Assembly (NCBI RefSeq): GCF_001945365.1
Contig: NZ_MSTQ01000003.1
Coordinates: forward strand, 372,001 to 436,000
Source: Pseudomonas reinekei
GTDB taxonomy: Bacteria > Pseudomonadota > Gammaproteobacteria > Pseudomonadales > Pseudomonadaceae
Length of the DNA stretch: 64,000 nt
Direction of reading: 5' to 3'
Below are positions 19,259 through 27,704 of the stretch, piece after piece (the stretch's first letter is position 1; every line of letters starts with the position of its first letter). Below the pieces are notes generated by a model. That model did not search any database, was not told the origin of the DNA, and saw nothing but the letters and a program-made list of their open reading frames with translations. Both the position numbers and the translations under genes were made by a program.

Positions 19259-19693
19259 GTGGAACACTCGCTCTTAGTTTGGTTGTTGCCGACTCTTGCC
19301 CTGGTTGTGGGTGTCGCCATTGGTTTCCTGATCGCTCGCCTGGCGCCGAATGCCGCGCCGAGCAGCACACAACGTCAGCTGGACGATATTCAGGAACGTT
19401 TCGACAGTTATCAGAACGAAGTGGTGACCCACTTCAACAGCACTGCGACACTGGTCAAGAAACTGACTCAGAGCTATCAGGAAGTGCAGGATCATCTCGC
19501 CGAGGGCGCCAACCGCCTGGCCCTGGACGAGCAGACCCGCCAGCGCCTGCTGGCCTCCCTGCACGCCGACGCAGCGCAGGCCCCACGGGAACGCCTGACG
19601 CCACCGCGCAATCAGGAACCACCGCGCGACTACGCGCCAAAAGCCCCAAACGCACCGGGCATGCTCGATGAGCATTACGGCCTGAAGAAGTAA
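19259..19693 (+). CDS. zapG: ZapG/YhcB envelope protein (DUF1043)
   Basis: A 144-residue inner-membrane protein. One N-terminal membrane helix (about 5-27) is followed by a coiled-coil region (about 35-105) and a Pro-rich tail. In enterobacteria YhcB/ZapG interacts with the divisome and elongasome and coordinates envelope growth with division. It starts with GTG after a good AGAGGAAGG site. It ends before a strong bidirectional terminator shared with doeD. Confidence 0.9.
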   Translation: MEHSLLVWLLPTLALVVGVAIGFLIARLAPNAAPSSTQRQLDDIQERFDSYQNEVVTHFNSTATLVKKLTQSYQEVQDHLAEGANRLALDEQTRQRLLASLHADAAQAPRERLTPPRNQEPPRDYAPKAPNAPGMLDEHYGLKK

Positions 19694-19711
19694 TCAGGTT
19701 TCGCGCGACAC

Positions 19712-19749
19712 AAAAAGCCCCCGGACAAATGGTTGTCCGGGGGCTTTTT
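19712..19749. terminator. Bidirectional intrinsic terminator
   Basis: A 17-bp perfect inverted repeat, AAAAAGCCCCCGGACAA at 19712-19728 and its complement at 19733-19749, with a 4-nt loop. Its ends form the A and T runs. It separates zapG from the ectoine cluster. Confidence 0.95.
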
Positions 19750-19778
19750 GGTTTTGATGCGGTTTCGCGAGGCGGGGA

Positions 19779-21164
19779 TCAGCCAAGCACTTCACTGGCG
19801 ACCTGATCAATCGCGCCTTTAGTGATCTCGACAATCAGGTCCGCCTCGGCCTCGGTCAGGATCAGCGGCGGGGCAAAACCCAGGATGTCGCCATGGGGCA
19901 TCGCTCGCGCAATCATTCCGCGTTCCAGGCAGGCCGCCGACACTTTCGGACCGACCTTCAAGGCTGCATCGAACGGCGTGCGCTGTTCACGATCGGCCAT
20001 GAACTCGACCGCCGCCAGCATGCCATCACCGCGCACTTCACCCACCAGCGGATGGCCCTCGAGGGTTTCGCGCATCCGCCGGTTCAGATAAGCGCCGACC
20101 TTGTCGGCATTGCCCGTAAGGTTTTCCCGCTCCAGGATGTCGAGGTTGGCCAATGCCGCCGCCGCACAGATAGGATGCCCGGAATACGTCCAGCCATGGC
20201 CCATGGCACCTTGGGATTCGGAGGCTTTTTCGATCACATCCCAAACCTTTTCGCCGACGATCACCGCTGACAATGGCGCATAGGCACTGGTCAGGCCTTT
20301 GGCAGTCGTGATCAGGTCCGGACGCATGCCATAACGCTGGCTGCCCATCTTCGAACCCAGGCGACCGAAGGCGCAGACCACTTCGTCGGCGATCAACAGC
20401 ACGTCGTACTTGTTCAACACCGCCTGGATCGCCGCCCAGTAACCGGCGGGTGGAACGATGATGCCGCCAGTGCCCATCAGGGGTTCGCCAATGAAAGCCG
20501 CCACAGTGTCCGGGCCTTCGGCGAGGATCATTTTTTCCAGCTCGTCGGCGCAATAACGGACGAACGCGGCTTCATCCATGCCGGTCGGCGCCTTGCGATA
20601 CCAGTGCGGGCACAAGGTGTGCTTGATGCCTTCGGCCGGCAGATCGAAATGCTGATGGAAACTCGCCAGGCCAGTCAGGCTACCGGTCATGATGCCCGAG
20701 CCGTGATAACCGCGATCGCGGGAGATGATTTTCTTCTTCTGCGGGCGACCGAGCACGTTGTTGTAATAACGCACCAGTTTGATCTGGGTTTCGTTGGCGT
20801 CGGAACCGGAGAGGCCGTAATAGACCTTCTTCATGCCTTGGGGCGCCCAGTCGATGATGCGGCTCGACAGCTCGATGATCGCTTCGGTCGAGTGCCCCAC
20901 GTAGGTGTGGTAGTAGGCCAGTTCCTTGGCCTGCTTGTAGATCGCATCGGCCACTTCGGTGCGGCCGTAGCCAATGTTCACGCAGTACAGGCCGGCGAAG
21001 GCGTCGATCAGTTCACGGCCTTCGTGGTCGCGGATGCGGATACCCGAGGCCCCTTTGATGATGCGTCCCTTGAGTGCGCCGCTGGCGTGGTCATGGGCGT
21101 GAGTCGAAGGGTGCATGAAGTGCGCGCGGTCTTGTTCGAACAGCGAGTCGAATTCTTGATTCAT
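19779..21164 (-). CDS. doeD: Diaminobutyrate aminotransferase of ectoine degradation (DoeD/Atf)
   Basis: A 461-residue class III PLP transaminase. Asp260 (LLIADEVV) and the Schiff-base Lys289 (TTAKGLT) are present. In ectoine catabolism it converts L-2,4-diaminobutyrate to aspartate semialdehyde. It is the last gene of the catabolic run, 11 nt after doeC. The ATG at 21164 follows a good GGAG; a longer in-frame start is weaker. Class III transaminases have broad specificity, so the substrate rests on the neighbours. Confidence 0.88.
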   Translation of the reverse strand: MNQEFDSLFEQDRAHFMHPSTHAHDHASGALKGRIIKGASGIRIRDHEGRELIDAFAGLYCVNIGYGRTEVADAIYKQAKELAYYHTYVGHSTEAIIELSSRIIDWAPQGMKKVYYGLSGSDANETQIKLVRYYNNVLGRPQKKKIISRDRGYHGSGIMTGSLTGLASFHQHFDLPAEGIKHTLCPHWYRKAPTGMDEAAFVRYCADELEKMILAEGPDTVAAFIGEPLMGTGGIIVPPAGYWAAIQAVLNKYDVLLIADEVVCAFGRLGSKMGSQRYGMRPDLITTAKGLTSAYAPLSAVIVGEKVWDVIEKASESQGAMGHGWTYSGHPICAAAALANLDILERENLTGNADKVGAYLNRRMRETLEGHPLVGEVRGDGMLAAVEFMADREQRTPFDAALKVGPKVSAACLERGMIARAMPHGDILGFAPPLILTEAEADLIVEITKGAIDQVASEVLG

Positions 21165-21175
21165 GGCATGTCTCC

Positions 21176-22648
21176 TTAGAACTGGCCTTGATGGTGCAGG
21201 CAAAAGTATTTGGTTTCGACAAAGGCTTCGAAGCCCTCGGTGCCGCCTTCACGGCCCAGCCCGGAGGCTTTCATGCCACCGAACGGAATCGGATGGCCGG
21301 TGAACTTGACGCCATTGACGGCGACCATGGCGTGGTCGAGTCGGCGGATCAGCGGGTAAATCAGGTCCAGGCGATTGGAACAAAGGTAGGCCGCCAGACC
21401 GTATTCGGTGTCGTTGGCCATCTCGACGGCCTGATCGAGGGTGTCGAACGGCATCACCCCGGCAATCGGCGCGAAGTTTTCTTCGCGGTAGATGCGCATC
21501 TGCGGCGTGACGTCGGCCAGCACCGTCGGCTGATAGAACAAACCGCCAAGGGCATGGGCCTCACCGCCCACCAGGCGTTGCGCGCCGTGTTGCAGGGCAT
21601 CGGCGACACGCTCGGCGGTGACATCGAAAGCGGCCTTGTGCATCAACGGGCCGACATCGACCTGCTGCTCACGGTCGCCGATCATGGCCGGGCCGACGCG
21701 CAACTCACGCACCGCCGTGGCAAAACGGCTGAGAAACTCCGGGTACACCGCGCGATCGACCATGATGCGGTTGGCCGCACAGCAATCCTGGCCGGAGGTC
21801 TGGAACTTGGCGGCCACCGCGACGTTCACCGCCAACTCGAGGTCGGCATCGGCGCAGACAATGAACGGCGCGTTGCCCCCCAATTCCAGCGCAACCTTTT
21901 TCACATCCTGGGCTGTGGCTTGCAGCACCAACTTCCCGACACGAGTCGAGCCGGTGAAACTCACCGAGCGCACGCGACTGTCCTGCACCAGGGTTTGCAT
22001 GGCCATTTGCGGTTCGCCCAGCACCACGTTGAACACGCCGGCAGGGAAACCCGCTTCTTCGGCGAGTTGCGCCAGGGCGAACGCCGAGTACGGTGTTTCA
22101 TGGGCCGGCTTGATCACCACCGTGCAACCGGCGGCCAGGGCCGCAGCGGCTTTGCGGGTGATCATTGCCGAGGGGAAATTCCACGGCGTCAGCAAGGCGC
22201 AAACGCCAACCGGCTCCTTGACCGTGCCCAGATGCGCTCCCGGAATGTGGCTGGGAATGTTTTGCCCGTACAAGCGCCGGGCCTCTTCGGCAAACCACGG
22301 AATGAAACTGGCTGCATAGGCGATTTCGCCACGGGACTCGGCCAGGGACTTGCCCTGCTCCAGGCTGAGAATCCGCGCCAAGTCTTCCTGATGTTCAAGT
22401 ATCAATGCCGCCCAGCGCCGCAGAATCACCCCGCGTGCCTCCAGGCTCTGTTCGCGCCAATCAGCGAACGCGCGGTGCGCGGCAGCGACGGCGGCGACGA
22501 TTTGCGGCGGGTCGAGCATCGGTACATGGCCGATCAGTGTTTGATCAGCCGGGTTATGCACGGCGATGCTGTGGCCGCTGTCACTGTGCACCCAATGCCC
22601 ATCGACGTAGCAAAGGGCCTTGAACAACAGTGGATGTTTGTAAGTCAT
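21176..22648 (-). CDS. doeC: Aldehyde dehydrogenase of ectoine degradation (DoeC/Ssd)
   Basis: A 490-residue NAD(P)-dependent aldehyde dehydrogenase resembling succinate-semialdehyde dehydrogenase. The general base Glu255 (LELGGNAP) and nucleophile Cys289 (GQDC) are present. In this pathway it would oxidise aspartate semialdehyde to aspartate, which enters central metabolism. Start at 22648 after GGAG. It is separated from doeX by 184 bp that hold a REP fragment and a weak copy of the proposed EnuR motif (22678-22693), so it may have its own promoter. Confidence 0.88.
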   Translation of the reverse strand: MTYKHPLLFKALCYVDGHWVHSDSGHSIAVHNPADQTLIGHVPMLDPPQIVAAVAAAHRAFADWREQSLEARGVILRRWAALILEHQEDLARILSLEQGKSLAESRGEIAYAASFIPWFAEEARRLYGQNIPSHIPGAHLGTVKEPVGVCALLTPWNFPSAMITRKAAAALAAGCTVVIKPAHETPYSAFALAQLAEEAGFPAGVFNVVLGEPQMAMQTLVQDSRVRSVSFTGSTRVGKLVLQATAQDVKKVALELGGNAPFIVCADADLELAVNVAVAAKFQTSGQDCCAANRIMVDRAVYPEFLSRFATAVRELRVGPAMIGDREQQVDVGPLMHKAAFDVTAERVADALQHGAQRLVGGEAHALGGLFYQPTVLADVTPQMRIYREENFAPIAGVMPFDTLDQAVEMANDTEYGLAAYLCSNRLDLIYPLIRRLDHAMVAVNGVKFTGHPIPFGGMKASGLGREGGTEGFEAFVETKYFCLHHQGQF

Positions 22649-22677
22649 GGCGTTCACTCCAATCCGTGTGCGTGGAA

Positions 22678-22693
22678 CCATGCTAGGGCAGCT
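22678..22693 (-). promoter_or_regulatory. Weak third copy of the proposed EnuR motif
   Basis: Shares the 8-mer CTAGGGCA (plus strand) with the site upstream of eutB; the flanks match less well. It lies 30 nt upstream of doeC in the same orientation as the eutB site. Confidence 0.35.
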
Positions 22694-22790
22694 GAGCCAT
22701 CGGGATTTGCGGTTTGAACGGGATCAGGCAGGTGGTTTTTTCTGATTGGGCGGGGCTGAACAGCGGATTTTGCGGTTGGAGCACACGCAA

Positions 22791-22815
22791 TGTGGGAGCG
22801 AGCCTGCCAGCTCCC
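22791..22815. repeat. Truncated REP-like hairpin
   Basis: TGTGGGAGCGAGCCTGCC followed by AGCTCCC: one REP half with a short GGGAGC/GCTCCC stem, in the doeX-doeC gap. Confidence 0.6.
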
Positions 22816-22832
22816 AAGGGTTTTCGGTGTGC

Positions 22833-23312
22833 TCAGGATTCTTGCGACAGCTCGGCCGGCAGGGCGCCGCCGGTCTTGATGGTTTTGGTGACGATGTAGG
22901 TGAAGTAGCGTTCGATCCCCAGATCATCGAGCAGCAGCTGGTCGATAAAACGCTGGTAATGATCGATGTCCGGTGCCTGGATCATAGCCATGTAGTCGAC
23001 ACCGCCACCGGTGGCATAACAGAACGCGACTTCGGGCGCTTCACTCATGCGCAGCTCGAAACGCCGCATGTCCTGCGCGGTGTGTCGGGCCAGGGTGATT
23101 TCCACCAACACCTGCTGGCTCTTGAACACCGCCCCCCAGTCGATCTGTGCGCGGTAACCCTTGATCAGGCCGAGGGCTTCAAGTTTGCGCACCCGTTCCC
23201 AGGCCGGGGTCACCGACAGATTGATCGCCTCGGCCAGGCTCGATTTGGTGATACGCCCGTCGTCAGCGAGGATCCGCAGGATTTTCAGGTCATAGCGATC
23301 GAGTTTGTGCAT
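22833..23312 (-). CDS. doeX: Lrp/AsnC-family regulator of ectoine degradation
   Basis: A 159-residue Lrp/AsnC regulator. The N-terminal winged HTH (about 3-62; DRYDLKILRILADDGRITKS) is followed by the RAM ligand-binding domain. A gene of this family (doeX/asnC) sits within ectoine degradation operons in many proteobacteria, and Halomonas DoeX binds DNA near that operon. The ATG at 23312 follows AGGAG at somewhat long spacing. It lies 46 nt after doeB. It probably tunes the operon together with EnuR. Confidence 0.88.
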   Translation of the reverse strand: MHKLDRYDLKILRILADDGRITKSSLAEAINLSVTPAWERVRKLEALGLIKGYRAQIDWGAVFKSQQVLVEITLARHTAQDMRRFELRMSEAPEVAFCYATGGGVDYMAMIQAPDIDHYQRFIDQLLLDDLGIERYFTYIVTKTIKTGGALPAELSQES

Positions 23313-23358
23313 GGGCCGATGATCTCCTGAATGAATGGGAAACCCTACAGGTGGATGT

Positions 23359-24360
23359 TTACAACAACACATCGGCGATCACCGCGACGGTATCGCCACA
23401 GCCCACCAGCCCCGGAAAATGCCGCGCCGCCAGCAAACCGCTGCGCGCCGCACGGTATTCCACCGGGGCCGCGCCGCTGCGGGTGACGTCGTAGATGCGG
23501 GCGATCACTTCGCCCTGGTCCACGTTATCGCCCAGGTCACGGCACATTTCCAGCAGGCCGTCGTGCTCGCTGGCGATGAAGCAATCGCCGTCGGGCATGT
23601 CGAGCATGATTGACGGCGCCGTCTGCACTTCGCCCTGGAGAATCCCGGCATGCACCAACAGATTGCGCACCCCGCGCTCGGCTATCGCCACGCTGCGTGC
23701 TGTCGACGAACCACCGCCGCCCAACTCCGTGGTCACGAAAACTTTACCTTGCGACTCGGCGGCGGTGTCGTACATCGCCCCGGCATCGAGTTCGAGCATG
23801 CGCATGCTGTACGGCGCATTGAACGCACGCATGCCGGCCTCGCATTGCGCCTGTTGCTGCTTGTCCGGCAGCACATGACACGCGGCGAACGGCAGGAAAT
23901 CCAGGGTGCGCCCGCCGGAATGAATGTCCAGCACGATGTCGGCCAGGGGCAGCAAGGTGCGAGTGAAATAGTCGGCGATCTTCTCGGTCACCGTACCGTC
24001 CGGCTTGCCGGGAAAACTGCGGTTGAGGTTGCCCTTGTCGATCGGCGAGGTGCGCCGCCCGGCGTGGAACGCCGGGGTGTTCATGAACGGAATGATGATC
24101 ACCCGCCCGCTGACGTCGGCGGCCGTCAGGCTTTGTGCCAGTTTGCTCAAAGCCACCGGGCCTTCGTATTCGTCACCGTGGTTACCACCAGTGAGCAGTG
24201 CGGTCGGCCCACGACCGCGCTGGACGACCGTGACCGGGATCATCACCGCGCCCCACGCGGAGTCATCCCGGGAATACGGCAACTTGAGAAAACCGTGCTG
24301 CACGCCTTCGCGGCTGAAATCCACGGTGGCGCTGATCGGGTTGTCAGGCAGTTCACTCAT
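23359..24360 (-). CDS. doeB: N-acetyl-L-2,4-diaminobutyrate deacetylase (DoeB/EutE)
   Basis: A 333-residue zinc-dependent deacylase of the succinylglutamate desuccinylase/aspartoacylase family. Zinc ligands are His61 and Glu64 (GGNHGDEYEG) and the His of DIHSGG. In ectoine degradation it removes the acetyl group from N-acetyl-diaminobutyrate made by DoeA, giving diaminobutyrate. It starts 3 nt after doeA, consistent with the reported hydrolase-deacetylase partnership of these enzymes. Confidence 0.92.
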   Translation of the reverse strand: MSELPDNPISATVDFSREGVQHGFLKLPYSRDDSAWGAVMIPVTVVQRGRGPTALLTGGNHGDEYEGPVALSKLAQSLTAADVSGRVIIIPFMNTPAFHAGRRTSPIDKGNLNRSFPGKPDGTVTEKIADYFTRTLLPLADIVLDIHSGGRTLDFLPFAACHVLPDKQQQAQCEAGMRAFNAPYSMRMLELDAGAMYDTAAESQGKVFVTTELGGGGSSTARSVAIAERGVRNLLVHAGILQGEVQTAPSIMLDMPDGDCFIASEHDGLLEMCRDLGDNVDQGEVIARIYDVTRSGAAPVEYRAARSGLLAARHFPGLVGCGDTVAVIADVLL

Positions 24361-24363
24361 GAC

Positions 24364-25554
24364 TCAATCCTTCACGAACAATTGGCGAGGCACATTGCAC
24401 AACGTCTCGACACCCGTTTCGGTGATCAGAATGCTCTCGGTGATTTCCAGTCCCCAGTCATCCATCCACAGGCCCGGCATGAAGTGGAAAGTCATGCCCG
24501 GTTGCAACACGCTGGTGTCGCCGGGACGCAGGCTCATGGTGCGCTCGCCCCAATCCGGCGGATAACTGATACCGATCGGGTAGCCGCAGCGGCTGTCCTT
24601 GTGGATGCCGAATTTTTCCAGCACTTTGAAAAATGCCACGGCGATGTCGCCGGTGGTGTTGCCAGGCTTGGCCGCTTCCAGCCCGGCAGCGATGCCTTCG
24701 ACCACGGCTTTTTCGCCGTCGAGGAAATGCTGCGGCGGCTTGCCCAGGTAGATCGTGCGCGACAACGGGCAGTGATAGCGTTTGTAGCAACCGGCGATTT
24801 CGAAGAAGGTGCCGGCGCCCTTTTCGAACGGCGAATCGTCCCAGGTCAGGTGCGGTGCGCTGGCGTCGGCACCGGTCGGCAACAGCGGCACGATGGCCGG
24901 GTAGTCGCCGCCGTGCCCGTCGGCACCGAGGATGCCACTGCTGTAGATCTCGGCCACCAGTTCGTTTTTGCGCATGCCCGGTTCGATCCGTTCGAGGATC
25001 CGCCCGTGCATCTTTTCGACGATGCGCGCGGCAATGCGCATGTAGGTGATTTCCTGCGGCGACTTGACGGCCCGCTGCCAGTTCACCAGCCCGACCGCGT
25101 CGATCAACCTGGCCTTCGGCAGGTTGTTCTGCAGCGACAGGTAAGCGGCGGCGCTGAAGTAATAGTTGTCCATCTCCACACCGATGGTCAGCGCATCCCA
25201 ACCCCGGGCGCTGATCACTTCCCGCGACAGGTAATCCATGGGATGCCGTTCGCGCGACTGTACGTAGAAGTCCGGGTAGCCCACGATGTTTTCCTGCTGC
25301 ATGAACACCGTGCGCCTGGCGCCGTTGGCGTCCTGGCCGCGACCGAACCACACCGGTTCGCCGTCGAGCGCCAGCAGCACGCATTGATGAACGTAGAACG
25401 ACCAACCGTCATAGCCGGTCAGCCAGGCCATGTTCGACGGATCGGTGACCAGCAACAGCTCGATGCCCTGCGCCTGCATGGCCACTCGCACCTTGGCCAG
25501 ACGCTGGGCGTATTCCTCCCGCTGGAACGGAAGATTGACGACTATCTGAGACAT
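24364..25554 (-). CDS. doeA: Ectoine hydrolase (DoeA/EutD)
   Basis: A 396-residue protein with a creatinase-like N-terminal domain and a C-terminal M24 (pita-bread) domain. DoeA opens the ectoine ring to N-acetyl-L-2,4-diaminobutyrate; the hydroxylated form is also accepted in related systems. The TDPSNMAWLTGYDGWSFYVH segment is typical of this group. I start at the ATG at 25554, which is 7 nt from AGAGGG; an ATG two codons upstream directly abuts that site. It lies 43 nt after eutC and immediately before doeB. Confidence 0.92.
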   Translation of the reverse strand: MSQIVVNLPFQREEYAQRLAKVRVAMQAQGIELLLVTDPSNMAWLTGYDGWSFYVHQCVLLALDGEPVWFGRGQDANGARRTVFMQQENIVGYPDFYVQSRERHPMDYLSREVISARGWDALTIGVEMDNYYFSAAAYLSLQNNLPKARLIDAVGLVNWQRAVKSPQEITYMRIAARIVEKMHGRILERIEPGMRKNELVAEIYSSGILGADGHGGDYPAIVPLLPTGADASAPHLTWDDSPFEKGAGTFFEIAGCYKRYHCPLSRTIYLGKPPQHFLDGEKAVVEGIAAGLEAAKPGNTTGDIAVAFFKVLEKFGIHKDSRCGYPIGISYPPDWGERTMSLRPGDTSVLQPGMTFHFMPGLWMDDWGLEITESILITETGVETLCNVPRQLFVKD

Positions 25555-25597
25555 GCACATGCCCTCTGATAAATGACGCACGGATGAAAAAAGCGGT

Positions 25598-26590
25598 TTA
25601 ACTGCCGAACTGAAAACCCTTGCCCGCCGAACGCGCCCGCTCGAAGGCCAGGTTGGCCATGGCCGTGTCCTGGGCGCCGGTGCCGGTGAGATCGCAGAGG
25701 GTGATTTGCATTGAATCGGTTCGACCGGGCCGTTGCCCGGCCAGCACCTGGCCCAGTTCCGCGAAGCCGGATTCGTCGCTGACCAGGCCCGCAGCGAGGG
25801 CGTGATGCAGCTCGCCGAGGAGGCGTGTCTGGCTCAAGCGATCTGCCACGTAGCGGTCGACCTGCGCCAGCGCACGGGGGGAAATTTCGTTCTTGTGCTC
25901 GGCGTCCGAACCCATCGCGGTGATGTGCAGGCCGGGGTGCAGATGGCGCACATCGATCAGCGGCTCACGGCTCGGCGTGCAGGTGATTGCAATGTCGACC
26001 CCGGCCATCGCCTCGTCGATGCTGGCGCAAGGTTTGACCGCCAGTCCCGTGTCACGGGCCAGTTCAACGCTGAAGGCCTGGGCCTTGGCAGCATCCCGTG
26101 CCCAGACCCTTACGCTGTCGATCGGCCGCACCAGACGCAGGGCTTGCAGTTGCAACACGGCCTGCTCACCGGCACCGATCAGCGCCACGCTGCGGCTGTC
26201 TTCCCGCGACAGCGCCCGCGCCGCCACGGCACCGGCCGCCGCTGTACGCACGGCGGTGAGGTAACCGTTATCCAGCAACAGGGCATCGAGCAGACCGGTG
26301 CGGGCGGACAACAACATCATCATGCCGTTGAGGCTGGGCAAGCCGAGTTTCGGGTTGTCGAAAAAACCCGGGCTGACCTTGATCGCAAAACGCTCAAGGC
26401 CCGGCAGATAAGCGGTTTTTACGTCCACCTCGCCGTTATGTTCGGGAATGTCCAGGCGCAGGATCGGCGGCATGGCCACGGCGGCGATGGCCAGCAGCAC
26501 GAAGGCCTGCTCGATGGCTTCGACGCTGGGCAGGTCCAGTGACACGCAGGCGCGCAGGTCCGCTTCGTTCAGCAAGGTGACTTCACTCAT
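25598..26590 (-). CDS. eutC: Ectoine utilization protein EutC (ornithine cyclodeaminase family)
   Basis: A 330-residue NAD-binding protein of the ornithine cyclodeaminase/mu-crystallin family. The Rossmann motif reads GAGEQAVLQ, and the N-terminal half carries K and R residues expected in the substrate pocket. In ectoine clusters it accompanies EutB and is tied to hydroxyectoine use; its exact reaction is less certain than those of DoeA and DoeB. ATG at 26590 with GGAG upstream; a TTG one codon earlier is not needed. Confidence 0.87.
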   Translation of the reverse strand: MSEVTLLNEADLRACVSLDLPSVEAIEQAFVLLAIAAVAMPPILRLDIPEHNGEVDVKTAYLPGLERFAIKVSPGFFDNPKLGLPSLNGMMMLLSARTGLLDALLLDNGYLTAVRTAAAGAVAARALSREDSRSVALIGAGEQAVLQLQALRLVRPIDSVRVWARDAAKAQAFSVELARDTGLAVKPCASIDEAMAGVDIAITCTPSREPLIDVRHLHPGLHITAMGSDAEHKNEISPRALAQVDRYVADRLSQTRLLGELHHALAAGLVSDESGFAELGQVLAGQRPGRTDSMQITLCDLTGTGAQDTAMANLAFERARSAGKGFQFGS

Positions 26591-26626
26591 CAACGCGGCA
26601 CTCCATGGAGTCGTTATGGTTGGAAT

Positions 26627-27598
26627 TCATGCGTCGGCACCGGCGAGCACGCGCAGGTGCTGATCGATATCGACGTTGCGTCCGCTGACCACCACCACGA
26701 TCGGCCCGCGCGCCTCGATCACGCCTTCGAGCAACGCGGCAATCCCCACCGCCGCCGCGCCTTCCAGCACCAGACGTTCTTCGCGATAGGCATGGCGGAT
26801 GGCGTTGGCGATGGCGGCTTCACTGAGCAGGTGCAGGTGATCGCAGGTATCGCGGGTCATGGAAAAGGTGTAACGGTTGTCGAGGCCGATGCCGCCGCCG
26901 AGCGAGTCAGCCAGGGTCGGCAGCTCTTCGACCGCCACCGGTCGCCCGGCCGCGAGGCTGGCGTGCATCGCCGCACCGCGATGCATGCTGATGCCGTGGG
27001 TGACGATCTGCGCACTGGCACTTTTCAGCGCCAGCGCCACGCCGGCGAACAAACCGCCGCCAGACAATGGAATCAGTACTTGAGAGACGTCTGGCTGCTG
27101 TTCAAGGATCTCCAGCCCCAGCGTGCCTTGCCCGGCGATGATCGCCGGATGGTCGAACGGCGGCAGCAGCGTCGCGCCCTGTTCATGGGCAATGCGCTCG
27201 GCTTCACGCTGGGCGTCATCCTGGGACTGGCCGACGATGCGCACGTGTGCACCGAGATCGCGGATGGCCTGAACCTTGTTGCCCGGCACCAGGTGCGACA
27301 GGCAAATTGTTGCCGTCACGCCTTGTTGCGAGGCGGCGTACGCCAGCGCCCGCCCATGATTGCCGGTCGACGCAGCGACGACGCCACGGGTCTTTTGCTC
27401 GGCCGTGAGTTGCGCCACGGCATTGCTCGCGCCGCGTAACTTGAAGCTGCCGGTGATTTGCTGAGACTCAAGTTTGAGATAGACCGGCACGCCCAATCGT
27501 CGCGACAGGCTGGGTGAATGTTCCATCGGTGTATGCCGCACCAGCGCTTCGATGCGCTGGCGGGCGAGGTAAATATCGTTGAGCTGGAGCGCTGACAT
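26627..27598 (-). CDS. eutB: Hydroxyectoine utilization dehydratase EutB
   Basis: A 323-residue PLP enzyme of the threonine/serine dehydratase fold. The Schiff-base lysine is Lys53 in GSFKLRGA and a glycine-rich phosphate loop is SGGGLF. In ectoine clusters EutB is required for hydroxyectoine but not ectoine, presumably removing the hydroxyl group with loss of water. It is the first gene of the degradative run, 106 bp after enuR, and the proposed EnuR motif lies 57 bp upstream of its start, suggesting its own promoter. Confidence 0.9.
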   Translation of the reverse strand: MSALQLNDIYLARQRIEALVRHTPMEHSPSLSRRLGVPVYLKLESQQITGSFKLRGASNAVAQLTAEQKTRGVVAASTGNHGRALAYAASQQGVTATICLSHLVPGNKVQAIRDLGAHVRIVGQSQDDAQREAERIAHEQGATLLPPFDHPAIIAGQGTLGLEILEQQPDVSQVLIPLSGGGLFAGVALALKSASAQIVTHGISMHRGAAMHASLAAGRPVAVEELPTLADSLGGGIGLDNRYTFSMTRDTCDHLHLLSEAAIANAIRHAYREERLVLEGAAAVGIAALLEGVIEARGPIVVVVSGRNVDIDQHLRVLAGADA

Positions 27599-27654
27599 GA
27601 CCGCATCCCGATGAGGTGTTGGGCGCAGTCTAAGAGGGCTGGATTGTCACGCTG

Positions 27655-27671
27655 AATGTACTAGGGCAATT
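27655..27671 (-). promoter_or_regulatory. Proposed EnuR operator upstream of eutB
   Basis: On the minus strand this reads AATTGCCCTAGTACATT, identical at 14 of 17 positions to a site in the enuR/ehuB gap (29160-29176). It lies 57-73 bp upstream of the eutB start. The assignment to EnuR is inference. Confidence 0.55.
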
Positions 27672-27704
27672 TAGTCGACAAATTTTTCCAGGTCTTTTTT
27701 CCGC

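Noticed and set aside
23650-25569. 639-codon plus-strand open frame
   Set aside because: Antisense to doeB and doeA, whose motifs and spacing are intact; composition is the mirror of coding DNA, with very high Arg/His/Gln content.
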